A DNA stretch of 64,000 nucleotides from Nocardioides abyssi. GTDB taxonomy: Bacteria; Actinomycetota; Actinomycetes; Propionibacteriales; Nocardioidaceae. The stretch spans positions 248,001 to 312,000 of the forward strand of contig NZ_JAUHJR010000002.1 in NCBI RefSeq assembly GCF_030412915.1. Direction: 5' to 3'. The position numbers were made by a program, and so were the translations under genes. The notes below the pieces were generated by a model. The model was given only the letters and a program-made list of their open reading frames with translations. It was not told the DNA's origin and did no database searches. Each line of letters starts with the position of its first letter. Within the stretch, counting starts at the first letter, position 1. This document shows positions 34,470-42,851 of the stretch, one piece after another.

Positions 34470-35268
34470 GGCGGGCCCGCCCCTCGCCCGGAGGCCCGGC
34501 GAAGCACTGGGCCACGTCCAGCCACCGGTCGGCGTCGGGCCCGACGGCCACCAGGTCGGTGTCGCCGCGGTGCACCCGCTGCGTGACGAGGCGGGCGAGG
34601 TCGAGGGCGGAGCCGGTGACCGACTGGGGGGCGTCCACCGGGCCGAAGGCCCAGGTCTCGCCGCTCGGGGCGGTCACCTGCACGCGGAGCTCCTCGGCCG
34701 GCACCGGCAGGCCGCGCGTGGCGAAGGAGAAGTCGCGGGTGCGGACGCCGAGGAAGACCACGTGCTTGATCCGGTCGGTGACCGGCAGCTCGCGGCCGAG
34801 CGCCTCGTGGACGTCGAGCGAGTGCGCCCAGGTCTCCATGAACCGCGCGGTCACCATCGAGGAGGGCGACATCGGCGGGCCGAACCACGGCATCCGGGTG
34901 CCGGCCGGGACCTCGCGCAGCGCGCGGCTGAGCGCCACGCGCGCGGTGCCCCACCGGGCCAGCAGGGCCTGCGGCGCCAGGGCGGCGATCTCGTGGGCCC
35001 CGGTGTCGACGAAGCCCTCGGGGTCGGCCGCTGCCCCGTGGACCAGCTCCTCCCAGGCGGCGGCGGCCGCGGCGTCACCGGAGGCCGACTGCGCGGAGTG
35101 CACGGCCACCTCGTCGGTCCACACCAGGTGCGCCACCTGGGTCGCGACGCTCCAGCCCGGCGCGGGGGTGGGCGTGGCCCAGCCGTCCGCGTCGAGCCCC
35201 GACACGACGGCGGACAGCTGGTCGCCCTCGGCCCGCAGGTCCGCGAGCAGGTCCTTGAGCAGGGTCAT
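34462..35268 (-). CDS. TIGR03084-type metal-binding protein (MDMPI/DinB fold)
   Basis: 268 residues. N-terminal four-helix domain of the mycothiol-dependent maleylpyruvate isomerase type: 'DGWATPTPAPGWSVATQVAHLVWTDE' (His ligand) and 'MVTARFMETWAHSLDVHEALG' (further His ligands). C-terminal domain 'VTAPSGETWAFGPVDAPQSV'. Such proteins accompany AtuA/carboxylase operons; a thiol- or CoA-related transferase role is plausible but unproven. Start ATG 35268 overlaps the TetR stop. Confidence 0.85.
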   Translation of the reverse strand: MTLLKDLLADLRAEGDQLSAVVSGLDADGWATPTPAPGWSVATQVAHLVWTDEVAVHSAQSASGDAAAAAAWEELVHGAAADPEGFVDTGAHEIAALAPQALLARWGTARVALSRALREVPAGTRMPWFGPPMSPSSMVTARFMETWAHSLDVHEALGRELPVTDRIKHVVFLGVRTRDFSFATRGLPVPAEELRVQVTAPSGETWAFGPVDAPQSVTGSALDLARLVTQRVHRGDTDLVAVGPDADRWLDVAQCFAGPPGEGRARRG

Positions 35269-35927
35269 CGGTCGTCCTTCCCGGGGGCGTGCGCCCCGGT
35301 CGTCTCCGGGCCGGCTCCGGCGGCGATCGCCGCGTCGAGCGTGTCGGCCCACTGGTCGAGGATGCGCCGGCGTCGTCGGGCGTCGTCGGTGATCGTGTCG
35401 GCGAGGCCCAGGCCGCGCACGAGGTCGAGCGTCGCCTGCACCAGCTCGCGCACGCCCGGCTGCGACTCGTCCGCACCGAGCAGCTCGACGGTCATCCGGT
35501 GCGTCTCGCGGCCGATCCGCTGCTCCAGCGGCGCGACCGCCTCCATCAGCGCCTCGTCGGTGCGGGCGGCGACCCACAGCTCGAGCGCGGCGACGAAGAG
35601 CGGCGAGGCGAAGTGGTCGCCGAGCATGTGCAGCACCGCGCGGGTGCGGCGCCGGCCCGTCGGCAGCGCCGCGGCGGCCGCGGCGAGCTCGTCGCGGCGT
35701 ACGTCGGAGAGGTGCTCGACCGCCGCGACGACCAGTGCGTTCTTGGTCGGGAAGTGGTGCAGCTGCGCGCCGCGGCTGACGCCGGCCCGCTCGCTGACCA
35801 GCGTGGTGGACGTGCCGCTGAAGCCGCGCTCGACCAGGCACTCCACGGTTGCCTCGAGCAGCCGGGCCCGCATCGCGCGGGTCCGGTCCTCCTGGCGGAC
35901 GCGCGTCGCGCCGGTCGGGGTGCTCAC
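35265..35927 (-). CDS. TetR-family regulator of the catabolic operon
   Basis: 220 residues from GTG 35927 (a longer start at 35963 would run through the operator). N-terminal helix-turn-helix 'VERGFSGTSTTLVSERAGVSRGAQLHHFPTKNALVV'. The C-terminal domain should bind an acyl-CoA-like ligand. It is the first gene of the minus-strand operon. A perfect 10+10-bp dyad at 35953-35976 lies between it and the divergent SDR gene and is the likely operator for both. Confidence 0.92.
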   Translation of the reverse strand: MSTPTGATRVRQEDRTRAMRARLLEATVECLVERGFSGTSTTLVSERAGVSRGAQLHHFPTKNALVVAAVEHLSDVRRDELAAAAAALPTGRRRTRAVLHMLGDHFASPLFVAALELWVAARTDEALMEAVAPLEQRIGRETHRMTVELLGADESQPGVRELVQATLDLVRGLGLADTITDDARRRRRILDQWADTLDAAIAAGAGPETTGAHAPGKDDR

Positions 35928-35952
35928 GACGCCAGCATGACCCCGGTGAGCA

Positions 35953-35976
35953 CAAACAGTCAAGCCTGACTGTTTG
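35953..35976. promoter_or_regulatory. TetR operator dyad
   Basis: CAAACAGTCA (35953-35962), 4-bp spacer AGCC, TGACTGTTTG (35967-35976): a perfect inverted repeat in the divergent intergenic region. Confidence 0.8.
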
Positions 35977-36007
35977 TTTGTGCCGACCGGTCGGGCAGAC
36001 TGCGCGC

Positions 36008-36766
36008 ATGACGACGACTCTCATCACCGGCGCGTCCAGCGGCCTGGGCGCGGAGATGGCCCGCCAGCTCGCGGCGCGGGGCCACGACCTGGCCCTCTGC
36101 GCGCGCCGCGAGGAGCGGCTGGCCGAGCTCCGCGCGGAGATCCTCGCCGCGCACCCCGAGCGCCGGGTCGAGGTCCGCACCCTCGACGTGCTCGACGAGG
36201 ACGCCGTCCTCGAGACCTTCCGCGCGTTCCGCCGCGACCTCGGCTCGCTCGACCGGGTCGTCGTCAACGCCGGCCTCGGCAAGGGCGCCCCGCTCGGCAC
36301 AGGTGGCCACGCGGCCAACCGGGAGACCGCGATGACCAACTTCGTCGGCGCGCTCACCCAGACCGAGGCCGCGATGGAGGCCTTCCGCGAGCAGCAGGCC
36401 GGCCACCTCGTCATGGTGTCCTCGATGTCGGCCATGCGCGGCATGCCGAAGACGATGACGACGTACGCCGCCACGAAGATCGGCGCCGCCTACCTCGCCG
36501 AGGGCATCCGCAACGAGCTCCACGGCAAGCCGCTCGGCCGGACCGTGAAGGTGACCGTGCTCTACCCCGGCTACATCGCCTCGGAGATGAACGAGAAGGT
36601 CGCGCAGAAGACCAAGATGATGGTGCCCACCGACGTCGGCGTCCGCGCGATGGTCGAGGCGATCGAGAAGCAGGTCGACTCCGCCTGCGTCCCCCGCCTG
36701 CCCTGGGCCCCGCTCTCGGTCGTGATGAAGCACGCGCCGCTCGGGGTGCTCAAGAAGCTCATGTGA
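36008..36766 (+). CDS. Short-chain dehydrogenase/reductase
   Basis: 252 residues. Rossmann motif 'TLITGASSGLGAEMA', 'VVNAGLGKGAP', catalytic 'VSSMSAMRG...TYAATKIGAAYLAEGI' (Tyr-x-x-x-Lys present as YAATK), then 'YPGYIASEMNE'. Starts 31 bp after the TetR operator and faces the catabolic operon, so it is probably co-regulated with it. Substrate likely an acyl- or terpenoid-derived alcohol or ketone; specificity not readable. Confidence 0.93.
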   Translation: MTTTLITGASSGLGAEMARQLAARGHDLALCARREERLAELRAEILAAHPERRVEVRTLDVLDEDAVLETFRAFRRDLGSLDRVVVNAGLGKGAPLGTGGHAANRETAMTNFVGALTQTEAAMEAFREQQAGHLVMVSSMSAMRGMPKTMTTYAATKIGAAYLAEGIRNELHGKPLGRTVKVTVLYPGYIASEMNEKVAQKTKMMVPTDVGVRAMVEAIEKQVDSACVPRLPWAPLSVVMKHAPLGVLKKLM

Positions 36767-36812
36767 GCGCCGGTGGACCGCCCGGGACCGCCACTCCACG
36801 GCCTTTCCTGGC

Positions 36813-36868
36813 GCTTCGCGGCCAATGCGATGGCCGTGAAGCGTGAGGATCCCAAGTTGACTTGGGAT
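36813..36868. terminator. Paired hairpins between convergent genes
   Basis: Hairpin one: GCTTCGCGGCCA (36813-36824) with TGGCCGTGAAGC (36831-36842), one mismatch. Hairpin two: ATCCCAAGT (36849-36857), TG loop, ACTTGGGAT (36860-36868), perfect. Confidence 0.7.
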
Positions 36869-36903
36869 GTTCCCGCTTCGCGGCCTTTCCTCCACCTCGG
36901 CGG

Positions 36904-37572
36904 TCAGCGGTAGGTGAGGGTGTCCCCCTCGAGGTGGGCGTGCTCGTTGAACGTGAGCAGCCGGGCGCCGGTAGAGCCGACGACGACGCGGGAGTAGGAG
37001 GAGTTCACGACGACCGTGTTGAACCGGCCCCACAGCCGGGCGGTCGTGGCGTCGTCGCCGTCGGGGTCGACCAGCGCCGCGGCGGCCACCGCGATCGGCC
37101 CGCCGGAGCTGACCACGACGACGGTGCCGCCCGGGCCGGCCTGGGCGCAGGCCCGGCCGAGCGCGTCGCGGACGCGGCCGACGAAGCCCGACCACGGCTC
37201 GGGGTACGCCGCGTCGTCGCCGCCGGCGGACCAGCGCGCGGTCGCCTGCTCGAAGGCCTGCTGGAACGCCCGCCGGTCGTGGGTCGAGGTGGCGAGGTCG
37301 GGGTGGGCCGCGACCACGCCGAGGTGGTCGAACTCGTCCCACCCGGCGTCGACCTCGACGGCGGTCGACCAGCCGGCGCCGGCGAGCATCCCCTCGGCGG
37401 TCTCGCGGTGCCGCCGCATGTCGCCGCGGAGCACGACGTCCGGCTTCAGGCCGTGCCCGGCGAGGTGCTCGCCCAGCAGCCGGGCCTGCTCGTGACCGGT
37501 CTCGGAGAGCACGTCGTAGTCGTCGGCGCCGAAGGACGCCTGCCCGTGCCGGACCAGCACCAGGACGCCCAT
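36904..37572 (-). CDS. Histidine phosphatase superfamily protein
   Basis: 222 residues. N-terminal RHG motif 'VLVRHGQASFG' (phospho-accepting His), 'DVVLRGDMRRHRETAEGML' and late 'TVVVVSSGGPIAVAAA', where the second catalytic position has Ser-Gly-Gly instead of the usual S-H-G. If read correctly, loss of the second His would affect activity. First base shared with the stop of the upstream phosphotransferase gene (TGATG). Role in acyl-CoA operons of this sort is unknown. Confidence 0.88.
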   Translation of the reverse strand: MGVLVLVRHGQASFGADDYDVLSETGHEQARLLGEHLAGHGLKPDVVLRGDMRRHRETAEGMLAGAGWSTAVEVDAGWDEFDHLGVVAAHPDLATSTHDRRAFQQAFEQATARWSAGGDDAAYPEPWSGFVGRVRDALGRACAQAGPGGTVVVVSSGGPIAVAAAALVDPDGDDATTARLWGRFNTVVVNSSYSRVVVGSTGARLLTFNEHAHLEGDTLTYR

Positions 37573-38669
37573 CAGGCGGCCCCGCCCTCATCAGCACCGT
37601 GCTCGGCGATGAGCCGGCGGCAGCGCGCCTCGAGGTAGGCCACGACCTGGCCGAGCACCGCGTGCGACTCGTTGGTGGTCTGCTGGTGGACGTAGCGGTA
37701 CCAGATCTGCTGGGCGATGACCGCGAGCCGGAAGAGCCCGAAGACCTCGTAGAACAGCCGCTGCTCAGGGGTGACCTGGTGCCCGGTGCGGGCGCAGTAC
37801 CGCTCGACGAGCTGGTCGCGCGTCCACATGCCCGGCGCGTTGGTGGGCTGGCGGCGGAACAGCTGGAACAGCTCGTCGTCGTCCGCCTCGACCCAGTAGG
37901 CCAGCGTCGAGGACAGGTCCATGAGCGGGTCGCCCACGGTCGCCATCTCCCAGTCGAGGACGGCGCGCACCTCCAGCTGCCCGCGGTCGTCGTCGAGCAC
38001 CAGGTTGTCGAACCGGAAGTCGTTGTGGATGAGCACCTGCGCCACGTCCGCGGGCTGGTGCTCCTCGATCCACGTCACGACGTCGGACCAGTCGCCGGTG
38101 TCGTCGGTGCGTGCGTCCGCCATCCGCCCGACCCACCCGCGCACCTGCCGGCCGACGTACCCCTCGCCGCGGCCGAGCGCCGCCAGCTCGGGGACCGCGG
38201 CCACGTCCACCGAGTGCAGCGCGACGAGCACGTCGAGCGCCCGCTCGCACAGCGCGTCGGCCTCCGCGGCGCTGACCTCGCGGGGGAACTCCGAGCGCAG
38301 GATCAGCCCGGGCACCTTCTCCATGACGTAGAACTCCGAGCCGATCACGGACTCGTCGGTGCAGTGGCCGACCATCGCTGCGACGTGGGGGAAGACCGGC
38401 GCGAGCGCCGACTGGATGCGGTGCTCGCGACCCATGTCGTGGGCGCCGGCGGCCTTCCTGCCGGCCGGCGGGCGGCGCAGGATCAGCTCGCGGTCGCCGG
38501 CGACGAGCAGGTAGGTGAGGTTCGACGCGCCGCCGCTGAACTGGCGGACCTCCTCGATCGGACCCACCCCCGCGCCGATGCCGTCGAGCCACGCGCTGAC
38601 GGCCGCCGCGTCGAAGGCGTCCTCCTCGCGCACCGGCCGCGCCGGGTTGCCGCTGTCGGTCGCGCTCAC
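37572..38669 (-). CDS. APH-family phosphotransferase, ACAD10/11 N-domain type
   Basis: 365 residues with an aminoglycoside-phosphotransferase-like kinase fold: 'QFSGGASNLTYLL', 'LILRRPPAGRK', catalytic 'VLIHNDFRFDNLVLDD' (HxDxxxxN) and 'AVLDWEMATVGDPLMDL'. In mammals the same domain is fused to ACAD10/11 and phosphorylates 4-hydroxyacyl-CoAs. Here it is encoded beside an acyl-CoA dehydrogenase and an SDR, so the same 4-hydroxy acid pathway is a good guess. Overlaps the SDR gene (ATGA, 4 nt). Confidence 0.92.
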   Translation of the reverse strand: MSATDSGNPARPVREEDAFDAAAVSAWLDGIGAGVGPIEEVRQFSGGASNLTYLLVAGDRELILRRPPAGRKAAGAHDMGREHRIQSALAPVFPHVAAMVGHCTDESVIGSEFYVMEKVPGLILRSEFPREVSAAEADALCERALDVLVALHSVDVAAVPELAALGRGEGYVGRQVRGWVGRMADARTDDTGDWSDVVTWIEEHQPADVAQVLIHNDFRFDNLVLDDDRGQLEVRAVLDWEMATVGDPLMDLSSTLAYWVEADDDELFQLFRRQPTNAPGMWTRDQLVERYCARTGHQVTPEQRLFYEVFGLFRLAVIAQQIWYRYVHQQTTNESHAVLGQVVAYLEARCRRLIAEHGADEGGAA

Positions 38670-39442
38670 GCCTGGCCCCCCGTCCGTCCCATGCGGTCGA
38701 GCTTGGCCGCCTGCGCGCGCATGACGGCGTTGTACGTCGCCCGGTCACCGACCTTCAGCGCGTAGGCGTCGCGGGCGGCCTGGTCGGGCAGGATCACCTC
38801 GTCGCCGCGCTCGAGCCCGTCGAGGACCGCCGCGGCGACCTCCTCGGCGCTCGTCGGGGACTCGTCGACGAGCTTGCTCATCACCGCGCCGAGGGTGGTG
38901 TCGCTGCCGCGCAGCGAGCTCATCAGGTTGGTGCGGAAGTACGACGGGCAGACCACGTGGGCGCTCACGCCGTACGACGCCAGCTCGTGGCCGGTGGTCT
39001 CGGTGAGGGCGACGACGGCCGCCTTGACGGCGTTGTACGACGCCATCCCGCCCGGGTGCACCAGGCCGGCCAGCGAGGCGACGTTGACGATCCGCCCGGA
39101 CCCCTGCCGCTTGAGCATCGGCACGAACGCCCGCGTGCCGCGGACCGCGCCGAACAGGTTGATCTCGGTGATCCACTGCCACTCGTCGAGGGTCGCGACG
39201 TCGAGCCGTCCGCCGCCCGCGACGCCGGCGTTGTTGACCAGCACGTCGAGGCCGCCCCAGGTGCGCTCGACGTGCTCGACCGCGGCGGCCCAGTCCTCGT
39301 CGGAGGTGATGTCGAGGCGGAGGTCGGCCCCCTCGGCCAGGTCGGTCGCCAGGACCTCGTCCCCGCGGGCGCGGAACGCCTCGGTGAGCGCCTTGCCCAG
39401 GCCGGAGGAGGCGCCGGTGACGAGGACGCGCGCGCCGGTCAT
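38666..39442 (-). CDS. Short-chain dehydrogenase/reductase
   Basis: 258 residues. 'RVLVTGASSGLGKALTEAF', 'LVNNAGVAGGG', 'NVASLAGLVHPGGMASYNAVKAAV' (SYNxxK active site) and 'VVCPSYFRTNLMSS'. Middle gene of the dehydrogenase-SDR-kinase-phosphatase operon, with 4-nt overlaps on both sides. Likely oxidises or reduces a hydroxyacyl intermediate. Confidence 0.93.
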   Translation of the reverse strand: MTGARVLVTGASSGLGKALTEAFRARGDEVLATDLAEGADLRLDITSDEDWAAAVEHVERTWGGLDVLVNNAGVAGGGRLDVATLDEWQWITEINLFGAVRGTRAFVPMLKRQGSGRIVNVASLAGLVHPGGMASYNAVKAAVVALTETTGHELASYGVSAHVVCPSYFRTNLMSSLRGSDTTLGAVMSKLVDESPTSAEEVAAAVLDGLERGDEVILPDQAARDAYALKVGDRATYNAVMRAQAAKLDRMGRTGGQA

Positions 39443-40698
39443 CGCTTGGCTCCGTGCTTGCCGAGCTCGAGGCGGGCGACGACGCCGCGGTGCACCTCGT
39501 CGGGGCCGTCGGCCAGGCGCAGGGCGCGGGCCGCGGTCCAGGCGCCGGCGAGGGGGAAGTCGCTGGACAGGCCGCCGCCGCCATGGATCTGCATGGCCAT
39601 GTCGATGACCTGCTGGGCCATGTTGGGCACGGCCACCTTGATCTGGGAGACCTCGGACAGCGCGTTGATCGGGCCGCCGACGTCGAGCTTCCAGGCGGTG
39701 TTGAGCACGAGCAGGCGGGCGGAGTCGATGGCGATGCGCGCGTCGGCGATCCGCTCCCTGTTGCCGCCGAGGTTGATGATCGGCTTGCCGAACGCGGTGC
39801 GCTCCAGGCCGCGCGTGCACGCCAGCTCCAGCGCGGCCTCCGCGAGGCCGATCAGCCGCATGCAGTGGTGGACGCGGCCGGGGCCGAGGCGGCCCTGGGC
39901 GATCGCGAACGCCTCGCCGGGCCCGCTGATGATGTTCGAGACCGGCACCCGGACGTCGGTGAAGGACACCTCGCCGTGGCCGAGCGGCTCGTCCTGCATC
40001 CCCATCGTGTCGAGCAGCCGCTCGATCCGCACGCCGGGGGTGTCGCGGGGCACGAGCACCATCGAGTGCCGGCGGTGCCGGTCGGCCTCGGGGTCGGTGA
40101 GCCCCATGAAGACGAAGATCTTGCAGTCGGGGTGCCCGACGCCGGTCGACCACCACTTGCGGCCGTTGATGACGACCTCGTCGCCGTCGACGACCGCCGT
40201 GGCCTCCATGTTGGTGGCGTCGGAGGACGCGACGCCCGGCTCGGTCATCGTGAAGGCCGAACGGATCCGGCCATCGAGCAGCGGCTCGAGCCAGTCCTTC
40301 CTCTGCTGCTCGCTGCCGTAGCGGAGCAGCACCTCCATGTTGCCGGTGTCGGGCGCGTTGCAGTTGAGCACCAGCGGCGCGATCGCCGAGCGACCGGTCA
40401 GCTCCGCGATCGGCGCGTAGTCGACGTTGGTCAGCCCCTCGCCGCCGTCGGCGCCGAACCGCGCGGCGTACTCCCCGGCGTGCTCCTTGGGCAGGAAGAG
40501 GTTCCACAGGCCGCGCTCGCGGGCCTTGGCCTTGAGCTCGTCGAGGAGGGCCAGCGGCTGCCGCCACGGGTCGCCGGTGCGGCGGGCCTCGGCGAGGTCG
40601 GCGTGGTACTGCGGCTCGACCGGCTCGACCTCCTCGGCCAGGAACGCGCGGACGCGCTCGGTGAGGTCGGCGGCCCGAGGGGACGGGGAGAAGTCCAT
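39439..40698 (-). CDS. Acyl-CoA dehydrogenase, ACAD11-like
   Basis: 419 residues from ATG 40698. 'RSAFTMTEPGVASSDATNMEATAV' (FAD loop), 'VINGRKWWSTGVGHPDCKIFVFMG', 'RIERLLDTMGMQDEPLGHGEVSFTDVRVP', and end 'IHGGGGLSSDFPLAGAWTAARALRLADGPDEVH'. The long length and the 'DGPDEVHRG' C-terminus are those of the ACAD10/11 group, which matches the APH-type kinase in the same operon. Together they suggest the 4-hydroxyacyl-CoA catabolic route. Confidence 0.93.
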   Translation of the reverse strand: MDFSPSPRAADLTERVRAFLAEEVEPVEPQYHADLAEARRTGDPWRQPLALLDELKAKARERGLWNLFLPKEHAGEYAARFGADGGEGLTNVDYAPIAELTGRSAIAPLVLNCNAPDTGNMEVLLRYGSEQQRKDWLEPLLDGRIRSAFTMTEPGVASSDATNMEATAVVDGDEVVINGRKWWSTGVGHPDCKIFVFMGLTDPEADRHRRHSMVLVPRDTPGVRIERLLDTMGMQDEPLGHGEVSFTDVRVPVSNIISGPGEAFAIAQGRLGPGRVHHCMRLIGLAEAALELACTRGLERTAFGKPIINLGGNRERIADARIAIDSARLLVLNTAWKLDVGGPINALSEVSQIKVAVPNMAQQVIDMAMQIHGGGGLSSDFPLAGAWTAARALRLADGPDEVHRGVVARLELGKHGAKR

Positions 40699-40738
40699 GC
40701 CGCGCACCCTAGCCAGCAGGGGGTGGGAGACTCACGGG

Positions 40739-41302
40739 GTGCTGCGCACAGTCATCCCCGTCGCCCTGCTGGTCCTGCCCCTCGCCGCCTGCAGCGGCTC
40801 GTCGGACCCGTCCTCGTCGGGCTCGTCGGGGTCCTCCGGCTCGTCCGGCTCCGCGGCCGCCGTGGACCCCGAGGTGCGGGACGGGCTGGCGGCGCTGTAC
40901 GCCGGCGACCACCCCGCGGAGCGCGACACCCGCAACGGCGAGTGCTTCGCCGACGCCCTGCTCGACCGGGTCAACCTCCGCGACCTCGAGTCGGCCGGCG
41001 TGCTCGTCGACGGCGCCGTCGCCCCCACGTCCCCGCAGCTCGAGCCGGACCTGGCGGAGGTCTGGGCGGACGCGATGTTCGCCTGCATGGACTTCATCGA
41101 CGAGTCCGCCCGCGCCCAGGTCGCCTTCACCAAGGGCAAGGTCGACTGGGAGCAGTACGCCGCGTGCCTGCGCGAGGACCTCGACGACGACGCCGTCCGC
41201 TCGGCCGTCGTCGGTATGCTCACCGGCAGCTGGGACTCCCCCGACGTCGCCGCGCTGACCCGCGCCCAGGCCGACTGCTCGACCGAGGCGAACCCCGGCT
41301 GA
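40739..41302 (+). CDS. Putative lipoprotein with Ser/Gly linker
   Basis: 187 residues from GTG 40739. Signal with lipobox 'LVLPLAACSGSSDP' (Cys ~18), then a ~20-residue Ser/Gly linker and a globular acidic domain with four further Cys ('NGECFADAL', 'MFACMDFIDE', 'YAACLRED', 'QADCSTEA'), probably two disulphides. No family recognised. It faces the ABC exporter genes and ends 4 nt before the permease stop. Confidence 0.75.
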   Translation: MLRTVIPVALLVLPLAACSGSSDPSSSGSSGSSGSSGSAAAVDPEVRDGLAALYAGDHPAERDTRNGECFADALLDRVNLRDLESAGVLVDGAVAPTSPQLEPDLAEVWADAMFACMDFIDESARAQVAFTKGKVDWEQYAACLREDLDDDAVRSAVVGMLTGSWDSPDVAALTRAQADCSTEANPG

Positions 41303-41306
41303 GGGC

Positions 41307-42851
41307 TCACCCGGCGACGGCCATGACGACCCGCGCCCGGGCGGCCGGGTCGACCCAGAGCGCGCGCGTCCGCACGAGCCGGGCGAGCGACCAGCACACG
41401 AACGGCACCGCGACCAGCACCGACACCTCCCACGCGGGCACGCGCGCCAGGCCGGAGAAGACCAGGCCGGTGAGTGTGGTGGAGACCGCGAGGCGGGTGG
41501 AGTAGCCGACCATCGTCAGCGGCGGCGCGGGCGTCGCGCGGGCCGAGCGCAGGTCGACGGCGTAGGGCCGCTGGTCCGACCACCGCATGCCGGCGCCCAC
41601 GACCTGCACGGTCACCACGAGCACGGTGCAGACCAGCGCGGTCAGCTCGGCGCTCGACGGCACCCCGGCCCGCACGGCCGCGAGCAGCACCGTGAGGGTC
41701 GACGCGGCCACGAGGAACTCCGCCAGCACCCACGCCCGGGCCGTGAACACCGTCCCCGGCGCCACCGGCAGGCTCTCGCGCCACAGCCCACCACGGGCGT
41801 CGAGGCACCAGGCGTTGACGCCGAAGAGCAGCGCGCCACCGGACGCGACCAGCCCGGGGAGCACGGTCATCGTCGACCAGGGCAGGTCGCCCAGCAGGGC
41901 CACCGCGCCGGGGCCGATCGCCAGCACGGCGATGCCGCGGCGCATCGGCACCGCGCGCCACACCGACCCGCGGTCGGTCCGCACCAGGGCGGCCAGGTCC
42001 GAGCGGGGCAGCCGGCGGGCGGCGTACCGCCCGGACTCGACGCGCTGCTCGTCACGAGGGGTACGCCGCGCGGCGATGTGGGCGGGGACGGCGCCGAGGG
42101 CGACCGCGAGCACGAGCACGACCAGCAGCGTGGCCACGGTCAGCGCCCAGGTGCCGGAGACGCCGTCGAGCATGCCGAGCACGATCCGGCGGGTGGGGAG
42201 GCGGTCGAGCACGGTGACCAGCGCGTCGGCCATCTGCAGCCCCAGCGCCAGGCCGAGCAGGGTGAGCGTGACCAGGCGGACGCCGGCGATGCCGTGGTTG
42301 CCGCGCCGGACGCCCTCGAACGTCCAGGCCACCACCTGCGCGACCGCCGTCGCCACGGCCAGCCACAGCAGGACCACGACCTGGGCGGCGGCCAGGCCCG
42401 ACGGCCCGAGCGCGTAGGCGGTCGTGCCGAGCAGCAGCCACGCCTGCAGCAGCCAGGCGATGTTGAGCGGCGCGAGCAGCAGCGCGCCGAGGTGGTCGGT
42501 GGTGGGGCTGACCGGCAGCACCGCCCCCGGGTCGCGGTCGAGCAGCTCGCGGCCACCGCCGGAGGCGACCGCCGAGACGACGGCCAGCCCGAAGAAGCCC
42601 GCGAGCGCGGTCGGCAGCAGCAGGAGCAGGTCGAAGGCGCGTCCGTCGTCGCCGGCGCCAGGGGTGTACGCCGGCACGACGGCCACCGCCGAGGTCAGTG
42701 CGACGAAGCCGAGCGCGAACCAGCCCGCCGACCCGCGCCGCCGTACGGTCCCTGCCCGGAACCGGACCAGGTGGCCGACGTCGACCACCGCGCGTCGTGC
42801 CTCGGCGAGGCTGCGGCCGGGCCGGTCAGTCCAGGAGGCCGCGGTAGGCAC
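41307..42851 (-). CDS. ABC-2-like membrane permease
   Basis: 514 residues, about twelve hydrophobic segments in two similar halves, few charged loops; no signal peptide. Start overlaps the ATPase gene by 26 nt, and together they form a two-gene exporter. The substrate is not indicated. Local tandem 12-bp repeats lie upstream of the ATPase gene. Confidence 0.8.
   Translation of the reverse strand: MPTAASWTDRPGRSLAEARRAVVDVGHLVRFRAGTVRRRGSAGWFALGFVALTSAVAVVPAYTPGAGDDGRAFDLLLLLPTALAGFFGLAVVSAVASGGGRELLDRDPGAVLPVSPTTDHLGALLLAPLNIAWLLQAWLLLGTTAYALGPSGLAAAQVVVLLWLAVATAVAQVVAWTFEGVRRGNHGIAGVRLVTLTLLGLALGLQMADALVTVLDRLPTRRIVLGMLDGVSGTWALTVATLLVVLVLAVALGAVPAHIAARRTPRDEQRVESGRYAARRLPRSDLAALVRTDRGSVWRAVPMRRGIAVLAIGPGAVALLGDLPWSTMTVLPGLVASGGALLFGVNAWCLDARGGLWRESLPVAPGTVFTARAWVLAEFLVAASTLTVLLAAVRAGVPSSAELTALVCTVLVVTVQVVGAGMRWSDQRPYAVDLRSARATPAPPLTMVGYSTRLAVSTTLTGLVFSGLARVPAWEVSVLVAVPFVCWSLARLVRTRALWVDPAARARVVMAVAG

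Noticed and set aside
35928-35963. Upstream start at 35963 for the TetR gene
   Set aside because: It would place the start inside the operator dyad and add an unusual N-terminus; GTG 35927 gives a normal TetR length.
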